Shown in pieces: positions 1 through 6,045 of a stretch of 6,045 nucleotides of DNA. The first letter of the stretch is position 1, and each line of letters begins with the position of its first letter. The stretch is taken from NCBI GenBank assembly GCA_000435595.1, contig FR895403.1:1-6045 (forward strand), read 5' to 3'. Below the pieces are notes generated by a model. That model made no database searches, was not told the origin of the DNA, and worked only from the letters and a program-made list of their open reading frames with translations. Both the position numbers and the translations under genes were made by a program. The DNA comes from Firmicutes bacterium CAG:882. GTDB taxonomy: Bacteria > Bacillota > Clostridia > Lachnospirales > Lachnospiraceae.

Positions 1-79
1 TTTTGACACCTGAATCGTAATAGGAAACTTTGTTCTCTTCAGATAAAGATTCAGCTACGTTGAAAAAGGAAGGAGTGCC
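1..79 (+). other. Leader before the decarboxylase gene, with its ribosome binding site
   Basis: All three plus-strand frames stop within the first 20 bases (TGA 4-6, TGA 11-13, TAA 18-20), so at most the last few codons of an upstream gene could lie here; which frame, if any, cannot be told. The purine run AAAGGAAGGAG at 65-75 is a strong Shine-Dalgarno site four bases before the ATG at 80 and fixes that start. CTGAATC (10-16) and GATTCAG (48-54) are a perfect 7-base inverted repeat with a 31-base loop, too open to call a terminator. No convincing promoter is seen. Confidence 0.4.
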
Positions 80-1549
80 ATGAAAAGTTTTGTGGAAAAA
101 TTGCTGGAATTAAATCAGAAAGACATATATCCGCTGCACATGCCGGGACATAAGAGAAGAATGACACTTCCGAATCCGTACAGTATAGATATAACAGAGA
201 TAGATGGGTATGATAATCTGCACGCACCGGAAGGTATGATAAAGGAGTTAGAGGACAGGGTCAGCTCTATGTATGATGAAAATCATGAATTTATAGACAA
301 AAGCTATGTTCTGGTAAATGGCAGCACATGTGGAATTTTAGCAGCCATATCTTCAGTTACCGGATATGGAGACAAGGTTCTGATGGCAAGAAACAGTCAT
401 AAATCAGCTTATAATGCGTTGTGTATTCGTGGGTTGGATGCGGAATATCTGTATCCGGAGAATATAGAGGAATTGCAGATGAATGCGGCAATTTCGACGG
501 AAGAAGTAATGGGCGTAATTAAAAGAAATCGTGATAAAAAGTATTCGGCGGTGTATGTGACCTCACCAACTTATGAGGGAATTGTGAGTGATGTGCGTGC
601 GTTGGCGGATATTGCACATAAATACAATATGCCGCTAATTGTGGACGAGGCACATGGGGCACATTTCGGGCTTGCAGAAGGCTTTCCTGATACGGCAATA
701 AGAAAAGGAGCCGATATTGTTATACAGAGTATACACAAGACGCTTATGGGCATGACGCAGACGGCACTCTTGCATGTGTCAAAGGATGCGGTAGATAAAA
801 AGAGGGTGGATGCAGAGCGTCTGGAATACTTTTTGAGGGTATATCAAAGTAGCAGTCCTTCGTATGTGCTTATGGCATCGGTTGATGAATGTGTGAGCGC
901 ACTTGGGGAGAAGATACAGCGTGAAAAAATATTTGGAGAATACAGTAAAAGAATTGAAGATATCCACAAACAATCGAGAAAATGGAAAGATATTCACTTT
1001 TTTGAGCCTGACAGGAATTGCAATGTGGATAAAAATAAGGTTTTTGAGTATGACAGTGGAAAACTGGTGATATATTCTGAGAGCAATGTCTTGTCAGGAA
1101 AGCAGATATATAATATTTTGAGGGATAAGTACGGTCTGCAGCCTGAAATGTCACTTGGAAGGTATTGTCTTGCGATGACTTCATGTATGGACAGTGAGGA
1201 AGGATTTAACAGACTTGTCAATGCACTTGGGGAAATTGACAGATTTGCCATCAGTGGAGTATGTTGTAAGGTTATGGAAAACAAAGCCTGCGGTCAGCGG
1301 AGAATGGAGAAAAAATATACCATTGCGCAAGCCTTTGAAATGAAAAAAAGTGTATCGGAATTATCGGAGGGTATGATTGCGGGGGATTACGGTTATGTAT
1401 ATCCGCCGGGGATTCCCTTCATTGTTCCGGGTGAAATAGTTACAAAAGAAATAATATGTGATATAATAAATGCGGATGCTTCAGGATATGAGGTACATGG
1501 TGTTGTTTTCAAGGACGGTGTTCCGTATATGAAGGTGACGGATGCGTAA
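80..1549 (+). CDS. PLP-dependent Orn/Lys/Arg decarboxylase family protein (YaaO/SpeA-like)
   Basis: A 489-residue member of the short Gram-positive Orn/Lys/Arg decarboxylase family, close in length to Bacillus SpeA and YaaO. Such enzymes use pyridoxal phosphate to decarboxylate a basic amino acid in the cytoplasm and feed polyamine synthesis. Visible signatures in order: HMPGHK (20-25), NGST (80-83), RNSHKS (104-109), TSPTYEG (161-167), VDEAHGAHFG (188-197) with the PLP-ring aspartate D189, and QSIHKT (216-221) in which K220 is the expected Schiff-base lysine. The C-terminal domain carries the family's PPGIP...PGE signature (442-452). The protein looks intact. The start follows a strong Shine-Dalgarno site. 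It sits in the position of yaaO in the Bacillus replication-gene cluster. The substrate (arginine, lysine or ornithine) cannot be decided from sequence. Glutamate codons are mixed (23 GAA, 16 GAG by hand count), unlike most downstream genes. Confidence 0.93.
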   Translation: MKSFVEKLLELNQKDIYPLHMPGHKRRMTLPNPYSIDITEIDGYDNLHAPEGMIKELEDRVSSMYDENHEFIDKSYVLVNGSTCGILAAISSVTGYGDKVLMARNSHKSAYNALCIRGLDAEYLYPENIEELQMNAAISTEEVMGVIKRNRDKKYSAVYVTSPTYEGIVSDVRALADIAHKYNMPLIVDEAHGAHFGLAEGFPDTAIRKGADIVIQSIHKTLMGMTQTALLHVSKDAVDKKRVDAERLEYFLRVYQSSSPSYVLMASVDECVSALGEKIQREKIFGEYSKRIEDIHKQSRKWKDIHFFEPDRNCNVDKNKVFEYDSGKLVIYSESNVLSGKQIYNILRDKYGLQPEMSLGRYCLAMTSCMDSEEGFNRLVNALGEIDRFAISGVCCKVMENKACGQRRMEKKYTIAQAFEMKKSVSELSEGMIAGDYGYVYPPGIPFIVPGEIVTKEIICDIINADASGYEVHGVVFKDGVPYMKVTDA

Positions 1550-1596
1550 GCGGTCGTCTAAAATGAATAGTAGCATAACAGGAAGGCAGCATAGAG

Positions 1597-2187
1597 ATGG
1601 GAAAGATTTTTTTTATTTCGGGAAAAAGCTCAACAGGTAAGGACACGATATATAAGAGGCTTTTTGAGGATAAGTCGCTTGGATTTAAAAAGATAACGAT
1701 GTATACGACCAGACCTATGCGTGCAGGTGAGTCGGACGGAGAAGAATATTTTTTTGTCAGTAACGATGAGGCAAAGAAACATGAACATGATGGAAGCATT
1801 GTCGAGATGAGGATATACAATACCGTGTATGGTCCGTGGAAATATTATACACGAAACGATGGTCAGATTGACCTTGACGGTAATGATAACTATCTTGCAC
1901 TCGGCACCATAGAAGCATACGTAAAGTACTGTGAATACTTTGGAAAAGCTAATGTCTGTCCGATATATATAGAGGTAGATGACGGGGTGAGGTTAGGACG
2001 TGCCCTTGAGCGTGAGCGGAGACAGCAGAAGCCGCAGTACAGGGAGATGTGCAGGCGCTTTATTGCTGACGATGATGATTTTTCCGAAGAGAATATGAAG
2101 CGCTGTGGAATAGACAGGCATTTTGTGAATGACAATCTTGAGCAATGTATAGAAGAGATAAAGACATATATAAAAGAAAATGCCTGA
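1597..2187 (+). CDS. Guanylate kinase-like P-loop nucleotide kinase
   Basis: A 196-residue protein of guanylate kinase fold and length. The P-loop is G9-KSST-G14-K15-D16-T17, with Asp in the place usually held by Ser, Thr or Gly. The NMP-phosphate region TTRPMRAGE (37-45) and Y51 matches guanylate kinase, giving R39, R42, E45 and Y51; E70 and Y78 also have counterparts. The motif HFVNDNLEQ (175-183) matches the family's C-terminal VND.L segment. By hand alignment to yeast guanylate kinase, however, the guanine-contacting Ser34, Ser80 and Asp100 positions appear to be Met35, Pro80 and a non-acidic residue near 103-104. It is therefore probably an NMP kinase or a divergent paralogue, and GMP specificity is not assured. 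It lies 47 bases after the decarboxylase gene, with AGGAAGG at 1580-1586 as its ribosome site. Bacillus carries tmk at about this locus. A run of four Asp (159-162 region) follows the arginine-rich lid-like segment (138-142). Confidence 0.82.
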   Translation: MGKIFFISGKSSTGKDTIYKRLFEDKSLGFKKITMYTTRPMRAGESDGEEYFFVSNDEAKKHEHDGSIVEMRIYNTVYGPWKYYTRNDGQIDLDGNDNYLALGTIEAYVKYCEYFGKANVCPIYIEVDDGVRLGRALERERRQQKPQYREMCRRFIADDDDFSEENMKRCGIDRHFVNDNLEQCIEEIKTYIKENA

Positions 2188-2195
2188 TGTATGTA

Positions 2196-2224
2196 TAGAA
2201 TTGTGGTTTAAAATATGATAAAAT
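2196..2224 (+). promoter_or_regulatory. Candidate promoter for the yaaR-holB-ricT run
   Basis: The 77-base gap before yaaR contains TGATAAAAT (2216-2224), which reads as an extended -10 element: TG, one base, then TAAAAT, five of six to consensus. At 17-base spacing the -35 position is TAGAAT (2196-2201), only three of six to TTGACA, so the call rests on the extended -10. Read-through from the upstream genes is equally possible because no terminator is visible after 2187. Confidence 0.35.
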
Positions 2225-2250
2225 GTGCAAAAGCGATGCTTTAGCACTTT
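2222..2250 (+). promoter_or_regulatory. Imperfect hairpin in the yaaR leader
   Basis: GTGC (2225-2228) pairs with GCAC (2244-2247), and AAAGC (2230-2234) pairs with GCTTT (2238-2242). One A-A mismatch separates the two stems and GAT (2235-2237) is the loop. Two outer A-T pairs (2222-2223 with 2249-2250) are possible beyond a T-T mismatch. It ends directly before the GGGAGG ribosome site of yaaR. There is no T-run after it, so it is not a typical terminator. It could be a 5' RNA stem or a DNA operator; the sequence alone does not decide. Confidence 0.45.
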
Positions 2251-2256
2251 GGGAGG
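2251..2256 (+). promoter_or_regulatory. Ribosome binding site deciding the yaaR start
   Basis: GGGAGG lies eight bases before the ATG at 2265. An in-frame ATG at 2223 exists but has no comparable site in front of it, and its extra 14 residues would be encoded across the hairpin. The site supports 2265 as the true start. Confidence 0.75.
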
Positions 2257-2264
2257 TTGTTTTC

Positions 2265-2705
2265 ATGGACATTAAAGTTAATGATGTGAGTAAGGCAATG
2301 CCTGTAGAGAATCAGACAAGACCTTCACAGGCTGACGGAACCTTTAAGTTCATATTGGCGAGCAATGTTGAGGATGCAGAGCTTAACAGCAGACTCAATT
2401 CGCTTATGACGCAGATAACCGAGCAGGGTGAAAAGATTGCCAAGCACACTGATATAAGTGATATGAGACGTTACCGTGAGCTGGTAAAGGACTTTATGAA
2501 TGAGGTTGTCAACCGTTCGCACGAGTTTTCCAGAGAGAACTTTCTCGACAGACGCGGACGTCACAGAGTGTACGGTATTGTGAAGCTTGTTGACAAGAAT
2601 CTTGACGACCTTGCAACCGAGCTTTTGAAGGACGAGAAGGATAACCTCGCGATTCTCAGCAAGGTGGGTGAGATAAGAGGACTTCTTATAGATATTTCAA
2701 CATGA
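2265..2705 (+). CDS. yaaR: YaaR family protein (DUF327), function unknown
   Basis: From the ATG at 2265 the product is 146 residues, the same length as Bacillus subtilis YaaR, and resembles the DUF327 family. The N-terminus (about 1-25) is polar and probably flexible. The rest is a charged, mostly helical domain including FKFILASN (28-35), a leucine-bearing segment LNSRLNSLMTQI (40-51), and the more conserved RGRHRVYGIVKLVD stretch about two thirds along, rich in basic residues. There is no signal peptide, membrane segment or catalytic motif. The function is not established; placement directly before holB is conserved in Firmicutes and hints at a link with replication or chromosome biology, but that is inference. 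Glutamate is coded 11 times by GAG and once by GAA. A longer start at 2223 is possible but unlikely because the GGGAGG site lies before 2265. Confidence 0.9.
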   Translation: MDIKVNDVSKAMPVENQTRPSQADGTFKFILASNVEDAELNSRLNSLMTQITEQGEKIAKHTDISDMRRYRELVKDFMNEVVNRSHEFSRENFLDRRGRHRVYGIVKLVDKNLDDLATELLKDEKDNLAILSKVGEIRGLLIDIST

Positions 2706-2729
2706 TGAGAGGAAAGGATGGGGTGTTTT

Positions 2730-3719
2730 ATGGCAGATTTCAAAGATATTTTGGGACATGAGGGTGTTATTTCACATTTGCAGAATGCGATTTCCATGAA
2801 TAAGGTATCCCATTCTTATATTATAAGCGGTGAGGACGGACTTGGAAAGAGAATGCTTGCGGATGCGTTTGCCAAGGCACTTCAGTGTGAGGAAGGAACG
2901 GCGGTTCCGTGCGGAAGGTGTCATTCCTGTATACAGGCTGAGTCCGGAAACCAGCCGGATATAATTCATGTTGCGCATGAGAAGCCTAATTCCATAGGTG
3001 TTGATGATGTCAGGGTTCAGCTTGTCGATGATATAGTGATTAAGCCGTACAGCAGCAGATATAAGGTATATATAATTGATGAGGCAGAGAAGCTTACGGT
3101 GCAGGCACAGAATGCAATATTAAAGACCATTGAGGAGCCTCCGGCGTATGCGGTGATTATTTTCCTGACCAGCAATACGGGTGTATTTTTGCCGACAATC
3201 ATGTCAAGATGTGTCACACTGAGTCTTAAGCCTGTAAAAAATCAGCTTATTATAGAATATCTTATGAAAAAATGCCAGGTGCCGGAATATCAGGCAGAGC
3301 TGTGTGCCGCATTTGCACAGGGACGTCCGGGAAGAGCCGTGAAGCTTGCGGCATCACCTGATTTTGAGGAGATTAAGTCAGATATAATTAAGCTTCTCAA
3401 GAATATACATAATATGGAGCTTACGGAGCTGGTTGCTGCGATTAAGGAAATCAACAATTATGACATAAGTGTTGACGACTGTCTGGACATTATGACATTA
3501 TGGTTCAGGGATGTGCTGCTCTTTAAGGTATCAAGAGATCCGAATGCGCTTATATTCACGGATGAGATAGGAGATATACGAAAGGCAGCCGGAAGGAGCT
3601 CCTATGAAGGTCTTGAGATAATTATGGAGGCTTTTGACAAGGCGAAGATACGACTTCATGCGAATGTTAATTTTGATATGACGATGGAGCTTTTGCTCTT
3701 GACAATTAAGGAAAATTAG
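2730..3719 (+). CDS. holB: DNA polymerase III delta prime subunit
   Basis: Delta prime is the stator subunit of the clamp loader, which places the beta sliding clamp on primed DNA together with the gamma/tau and delta subunits. The 329-residue product (numbered from 2730) shows an AAA+ core: P-loop G34-EDGLG-K40-R41, where Arg replaces the usual Ser/Thr, in keeping with a subunit that need not hydrolyse ATP. A zinc-finger set follows at C53, C61, C64 and C67, then the Walker B-like VYIIDEAEKL (113-122), sensor region TSN (147-149), and the SRC motif (159-161) that supplies the arginine finger to a neighbour. GRPGRAV (198-204) matches the lid region. The start could be 2718, adding MGCF; 2730 was preferred because the product then begins MADFKDILGHE as homologues do, although the AGAGGA at 2708-2713 better suits 2718. 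It begins 24 bases after yaaR and ends 14 bases before ricT. Confidence 0.94.
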   Translation: MADFKDILGHEGVISHLQNAISMNKVSHSYIISGEDGLGKRMLADAFAKALQCEEGTAVPCGRCHSCIQAESGNQPDIIHVAHEKPNSIGVDDVRVQLVDDIVIKPYSSRYKVYIIDEAEKLTVQAQNAILKTIEEPPAYAVIIFLTSNTGVFLPTIMSRCVTLSLKPVKNQLIIEYLMKKCQVPEYQAELCAAFAQGRPGRAVKLAASPDFEEIKSDIIKLLKNIHNMELTELVAAIKEINNYDISVDDCLDIMTLWFRDVLLFKVSRDPNALIFTDEIGDIRKAAGRSSYEGLEIIMEAFDKAKIRLHANVNFDMTMELLLLTIKEN

Positions 3720-3733
3720 AAACGAGGACTAAT

Positions 3734-4645
3734 ATGGTAAAGGTTATAGGTGTCAGATTCAGAAGGGTTGGAAAGATATATTATTTTGACCCGCTCGATA
3801 TGGATATTAAGCAGAGTGACCATGTGATTGTGGAGACTGCAAGAGGTGTGGAGTACGGATATGTGGTATTGGGTATAAGAGAGGTAGCCGAGGACAAGGT
3901 TATTTTACCGCTCAAGCCGGTTATTCGTATTGCAACGCCTAAGGATGATGAACAGGAGCTTAACAATAAGGCAAAGGAGAAGGACGCATTCAATATATGC
4001 CTTGAGAAAATTAAGAAGCATGGTCTTGAGATGAAGCTTATTGATGCGGAGTACACTTTTGATAATAACAAGGTGCTGTTCTACTTTACTGCTGACGGAA
4101 GAATTGATTTCAGAGAGCTTGTAAAGGACCTTGCGGCTGTGTTTAAGACAAGAATAGAGCTTCGCCAGATTGGTGTAAGGGATGAGACTAAGATACTTGG
4201 CGGCATCGGAATCTGTGGAAGACCGCTGTGCTGCAGCACATATCTCTCTGAGTTTGTTCCGGTTTCAATTAAGATGGCTAAGGAGCAGAGTCTCTCACTT
4301 AATCCGACGAAGATTTCGGGTGTATGCGGCAGACTTATGTGTTGTCTTAAGAACGAGGAGGAGACTTACGAGGAACTCAACAGCAAGCTTCCTAATGTGG
4401 GCGATTTTGTGACTACCACGGATAAGCTTAAGGGTGAGGTTTCAAGCGTGAATGTGCTTCGTCAGCTTGTCAAGGTTATCGTTACACTTGAGAACGACGA
4501 GAAGGAAATCAGGGAGTACAAGGTTGAGGACTTAAGGTTCAAGCCTAAGAGAAAAAGGGACAGCAATAACATCAATGATGATGAGCTTAAGGCGTTAGAG
4601 GCATTAGAGCGCAGGGAAGGAAAATCAAAGTTAGATGACAATTAA
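3734..4645 (+). CDS. ricT: PSP1-domain protein RicT (YaaT)
   Basis: A 303-residue PSP1 family protein. In Bacillus subtilis RicT works with RicA and RicF in a complex holding iron-sulphur clusters that acts on mRNA maturation through RNase Y and affects sporulation, competence and biofilm formation. Here the family hallmarks are clear: the N-terminal VGVRFR-type strand (5-10), the segment LFYFTADGRIDFRELVKDLA (115-134), RIELRQIGVRDETKILGG (140-157), and two cysteine clusters, C161-GRPL-C166-C167 and C198-GRLM-C203-C204, the likely metal or cluster ligands. The last 30 or so residues (271-303) are charged and lie beyond the usual Bacillus length of about 275. The GAGG ribosome site at 3724-3727 precedes the ATG by six bases. 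The 3' end overlaps the next gene by 11 bases, leaving no room for yabA, which follows in Bacillus. Glutamate codons are almost all GAG. Whether the Ric partners exist in this organism cannot be seen. Confidence 0.93.
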   Translation: MVKVIGVRFRRVGKIYYFDPLDMDIKQSDHVIVETARGVEYGYVVLGIREVAEDKVILPLKPVIRIATPKDDEQELNNKAKEKDAFNICLEKIKKHGLEMKLIDAEYTFDNNKVLFYFTADGRIDFRELVKDLAAVFKTRIELRQIGVRDETKILGGIGICGRPLCCSTYLSEFVPVSIKMAKEQSLSLNPTKISGVCGRLMCCLKNEEETYEELNSKLPNVGDFVTTTDKLKGEVSSVNVLRQLVKVIVTLENDEKEIREYKVEDLRFKPKRKRDSNNINDDELKALEALERREGKSKLDDN

Positions 4646-5369
4646 TCTTAAAGCCAATGAGCGGCTTGACGATTTACAGAGAAACGGATATAAGCTTATT
4701 CAGAATTCCACCGTATTCTGCTTTGGCATGGATGCGGTGCTTCTGACTGCTTTTTCAACCATAAAAGACGGGGAAAACATGATTGACTTAGGTTGCGGCA
4801 ATGGTGTTATCCCTATTTTATTAAAGGGAAAAACAAAAGGCGCTCATTTTACGGGACTGGAAATTCAGGATATAAATGTGGATATGGCAAGGCGCAGTGT
4901 GGAGTATAACGGCATAGGTGACAGCGTGGATATTGTGCAGGGCGATATAAAGGAGGCATGCACAATATTTAAGAAGGGGTCGTTTGACGTTGTGACGAGC
5001 AATCCGCCGTATATGACGCAGAATCACGGGCTCACGAATCCGGAAAGCCACAAGGCTATAGCAAGACATGAGCTTTTATGCACGCTTGAGGATGTGGTGA
5101 GTGCGGCAGCAGGGCTGCTCAAAACGGGTGGACGTTTTTATATGGTGCACAGACCGCAGCGCCTTGATGAGATATTCGGCGTAATCAAGAGATACGGCAT
5201 GGAGCCTAAGAGAATGAGACTTGTGTATCCTTTTATCGACAAGGAAGCCAACATGGTGCTCATCGAGTCAATCAAAGGTGCAAAGCCGATGCTCAAGGTG
5301 GAAAAGCCGCTCGTGATATATGCCGGGCAGGGAGTATACACTAAGGAGGTACACGACTTATATGAATGA
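4635..5369 (+). CDS. yabB: tRNA1(Val) A37 N6-methyltransferase-like protein (TrmN6/YabB)
   Basis: A 244-residue SAM-dependent class I methyltransferase. The N-terminal part includes FCFGMDAVLL (28-37), typical of the TrmN6/YfiC group. SAM-binding motif I is DLGCGNGVI (51-59), followed by the acidic E76 at the end of the second strand and D104 in QGD. The catalytic motif NPPY (123-126) is the signature of N6-adenine or related exocyclic amino methylation. IARHE (142-146) and HRPQRLDEI (172-180) are also characteristic of this family. In E. coli the homologue methylates A37 of tRNA1(Val); the same target here is inference. Translation probably couples to ricT through the 11-base overlap; the purine site GGGAAGGA (4614-4621) lies 13 bases upstream, rather far. 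It also overlaps rsmI by 8 bases, so the GIY-YIG gene yazA found between them in Bacillus is absent. Glutamate codons are mixed (6 GAA, 9 GAG). Confidence 0.9.
   Translation: MTINLKANERLDDLQRNGYKLIQNSTVFCFGMDAVLLTAFSTIKDGENMIDLGCGNGVIPILLKGKTKGAHFTGLEIQDINVDMARRSVEYNGIGDSVDIVQGDIKEACTIFKKGSFDVVTSNPPYMTQNHGLTNPESHKAIARHELLCTLEDVVSAAAGLLKTGGRFYMVHRPQRLDEIFGVIKRYGMEPKRMRLVYPFIDKEANMVLIESIKGAKPMLKVEKPLVIYAGQGVYTKEVHDLYE
5343..5350 (+). promoter_or_regulatory. Ribosome binding site of rsmI
   Basis: AAGGAGGT is a near-perfect Shine-Dalgarno sequence located inside the 3' end of the methyltransferase gene, 11 bases before the ATG at 5362. Its strength, and the 8-base overlap of the two reading frames, support translational coupling and this start. 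Confidence 0.8.
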
Positions 5370-6045
5370 GAATGGAGTGGGAGAGCTCTATCTGTGTGCG
5401 ACGCCGATAGGAAATCTTGAGGATATGACTTTTCGCTGCATAAGGATTCTCAAGGAGGCGGATGTCATTGCGGCGGAGGATACGAGAAACAGCATAAAGC
5501 TTCTCAATCATTTTGAGATAAAGACACCGATGACAAGCTATCATGAGTTCAATAAGGTGGAGAAGGCGCGTGTGCTTGTCGATAAGATGCTTCACGGTGA
5601 GACGGTTGCGCTCATAACGGACGCGGGCACTCCCGGAATTTCAGATCCGGGTGAGGAGCTTGTAAGGCAGTGCGTCGAGGCGGGAATCAGGGTTACGCCT
5701 GTTCCGGGAGCGGCGGCGTGCATAAATGCGCTCATAATCTCGGGAATGCCGACAAGACGCTTCTGCTTCGAGGCGTTTCTTCCGTCGGACAAGAAGGAAA
5801 AGGCGGAGATTTTAGAGCAGCTAAAGACGGAGCAGAGAACCATCATAATATATGAGGCACCTCACAGGCTCATAAGGACGTTGACGGAACTTGAGGGTAC
5901 ACTCGGAGGCATGAGAAAAATAGCGGTCTGCAAGGAGCTCACAAAGAGGCATGAGACGGTGTACCGTGACACGATTTCGGGTGCGCTCAACTACTACACG
6001 ATAAATGAGCCGAAGGGCGAGTATGTGCTTGTGATTGAGGGAAAG
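5362..6045 (+). CDS. rsmI: 16S rRNA (cytidine1402-2'-O)-methyltransferase, 3' end cut off
   Basis: The reading frame is open from ATG 5362 to the window end, 228 codons, with no stop; family members have about 280-290 residues, so roughly the last fifth is missing because of the window edge, not mutation. RsmI is a tetrapyrrole-methylase-fold SAM enzyme that methylates the ribose of C1402 in the decoding centre of 16S rRNA. Motifs seen in order: LYLCATPIGNLED (9-21), AEDTR (38-42), SYHEFN (59-64, usually SYHEHN), TDAGTPGISDPG (86-97), VPGAAA (114-119, often VPGPSA or similar), FEAFLP (136-141, often FxGFLP), YEAPHRL (164-170), KELTKRHE (191-198) and GEYVLVIEG (219-227). It follows yabB with an 8-base overlap, as the final visible member of the run. 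Codon use is strongly biased: 23 GAG against 2 GAA for glutamate, and many GCG and ACG. Confidence 0.95.
   Translation, partial: MNENGVGELYLCATPIGNLEDMTFRCIRILKEADVIAAEDTRNSIKLLNHFEIKTPMTSYHEFNKVEKARVLVDKMLHGETVALITDAGTPGISDPGEELVRQCVEAGIRVTPVPGAAACINALIISGMPTRRFCFEAFLPSDKKEKAEILEQLKTEQRTIIIYEAPHRLIRTLTELEGTLGGMRKIAVCKELTKRHETVYRDTISGALNYYTINEPKGEYVLVIEGK

Noticed and set aside
3..8. TTGACA, a perfect -35 hexamer near the window start
   Set aside because: No -10-like hexamer lies 16-18 bases downstream (25-32 reads AAACTTTG), so it was not called a promoter.
10..54. Seven-base inverted repeat CTGAATC / GATTCAG as a terminator
   Set aside because: The 31-base loop and lack of a T-run after the second arm make a terminator unlikely; a 7-base repeat can occur by chance.
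870..1284. Overlapping minus-strand open frames opposite the decarboxylase gene
   Set aside because: They are antisense to a gene with clear motifs throughout and show no recognisable domain.
2223..2264. Longer yaaR start at ATG 2223
   Set aside because: The extension crosses the leader hairpin, lacks a ribosome site, and gives a length beyond that of the family.
4182..4412. Open frame of 76 codons on the plus strand inside ricT
   Set aside because: It lies wholly within the well-supported ricT frame, is arginine-rich as expected of an out-of-frame reading, and shows no family motif.
5592..5855. Open frames on both strands overlapping rsmI
   Set aside because: The RsmI frame has continuous family motifs across this stretch, so these are shadows favoured by its higher GC.

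Overview
The window reads as a single, all-plus-strand housekeeping block from a low-to-moderate GC Firmicute, most likely a Clostridia member of the Lachnospiraceae type. That placement is an inference from the gene set and order, the strong purine-rich Shine-Dalgarno sites, and heavy use of ATA, AGA and AGG codons. The order resembles the Bacillus subtilis yaaO-tmk-yaaQ-yaaR-holB-yaaT-yabA-yabB-yazA-rsmI region, but tmk, yaaQ, yabA and yazA are not present.

Layout: after a 79-base leader comes a PLP-dependent Orn/Lys/Arg decarboxylase-family gene (80-1549), then a guanylate-kinase-fold nucleotide kinase (1597-2187) where Bacillus has tmk. A 77-base gap follows with a candidate promoter and an imperfect hairpin. 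Then comes a tightly packed run: yaaR (DUF327, 2265-2705), holB (DNA polymerase III delta prime, 2730-3719), ricT/yaaT (PSP1 protein with two cysteine clusters, 3734-4645), a tRNA1(Val) A37 N6-methyltransferase-like gene (4635-5369), and rsmI (16S rRNA C1402 2'-O-methyltransferase, from 5362, cut by the window end). The last three genes overlap one another by 11 and 8 bases, which suggests one transcript with coupled translation.

Functionally the block mixes polyamine-type metabolism, nucleotide metabolism, the replication clamp loader, a regulatory Fe-S protein and two RNA methylases. No mobile element, CRISPR array, tRNA or rRNA gene was seen, and no stretch over 300 bases lacks a gene. I did not find an obviously new defence or mobile system. 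The best leads are the kinase at 1597-2187, whose guanine-contact positions appear replaced while its phosphate-binding positions are kept; the hairpin in front of yaaR; and a codon-use shift among the genes.
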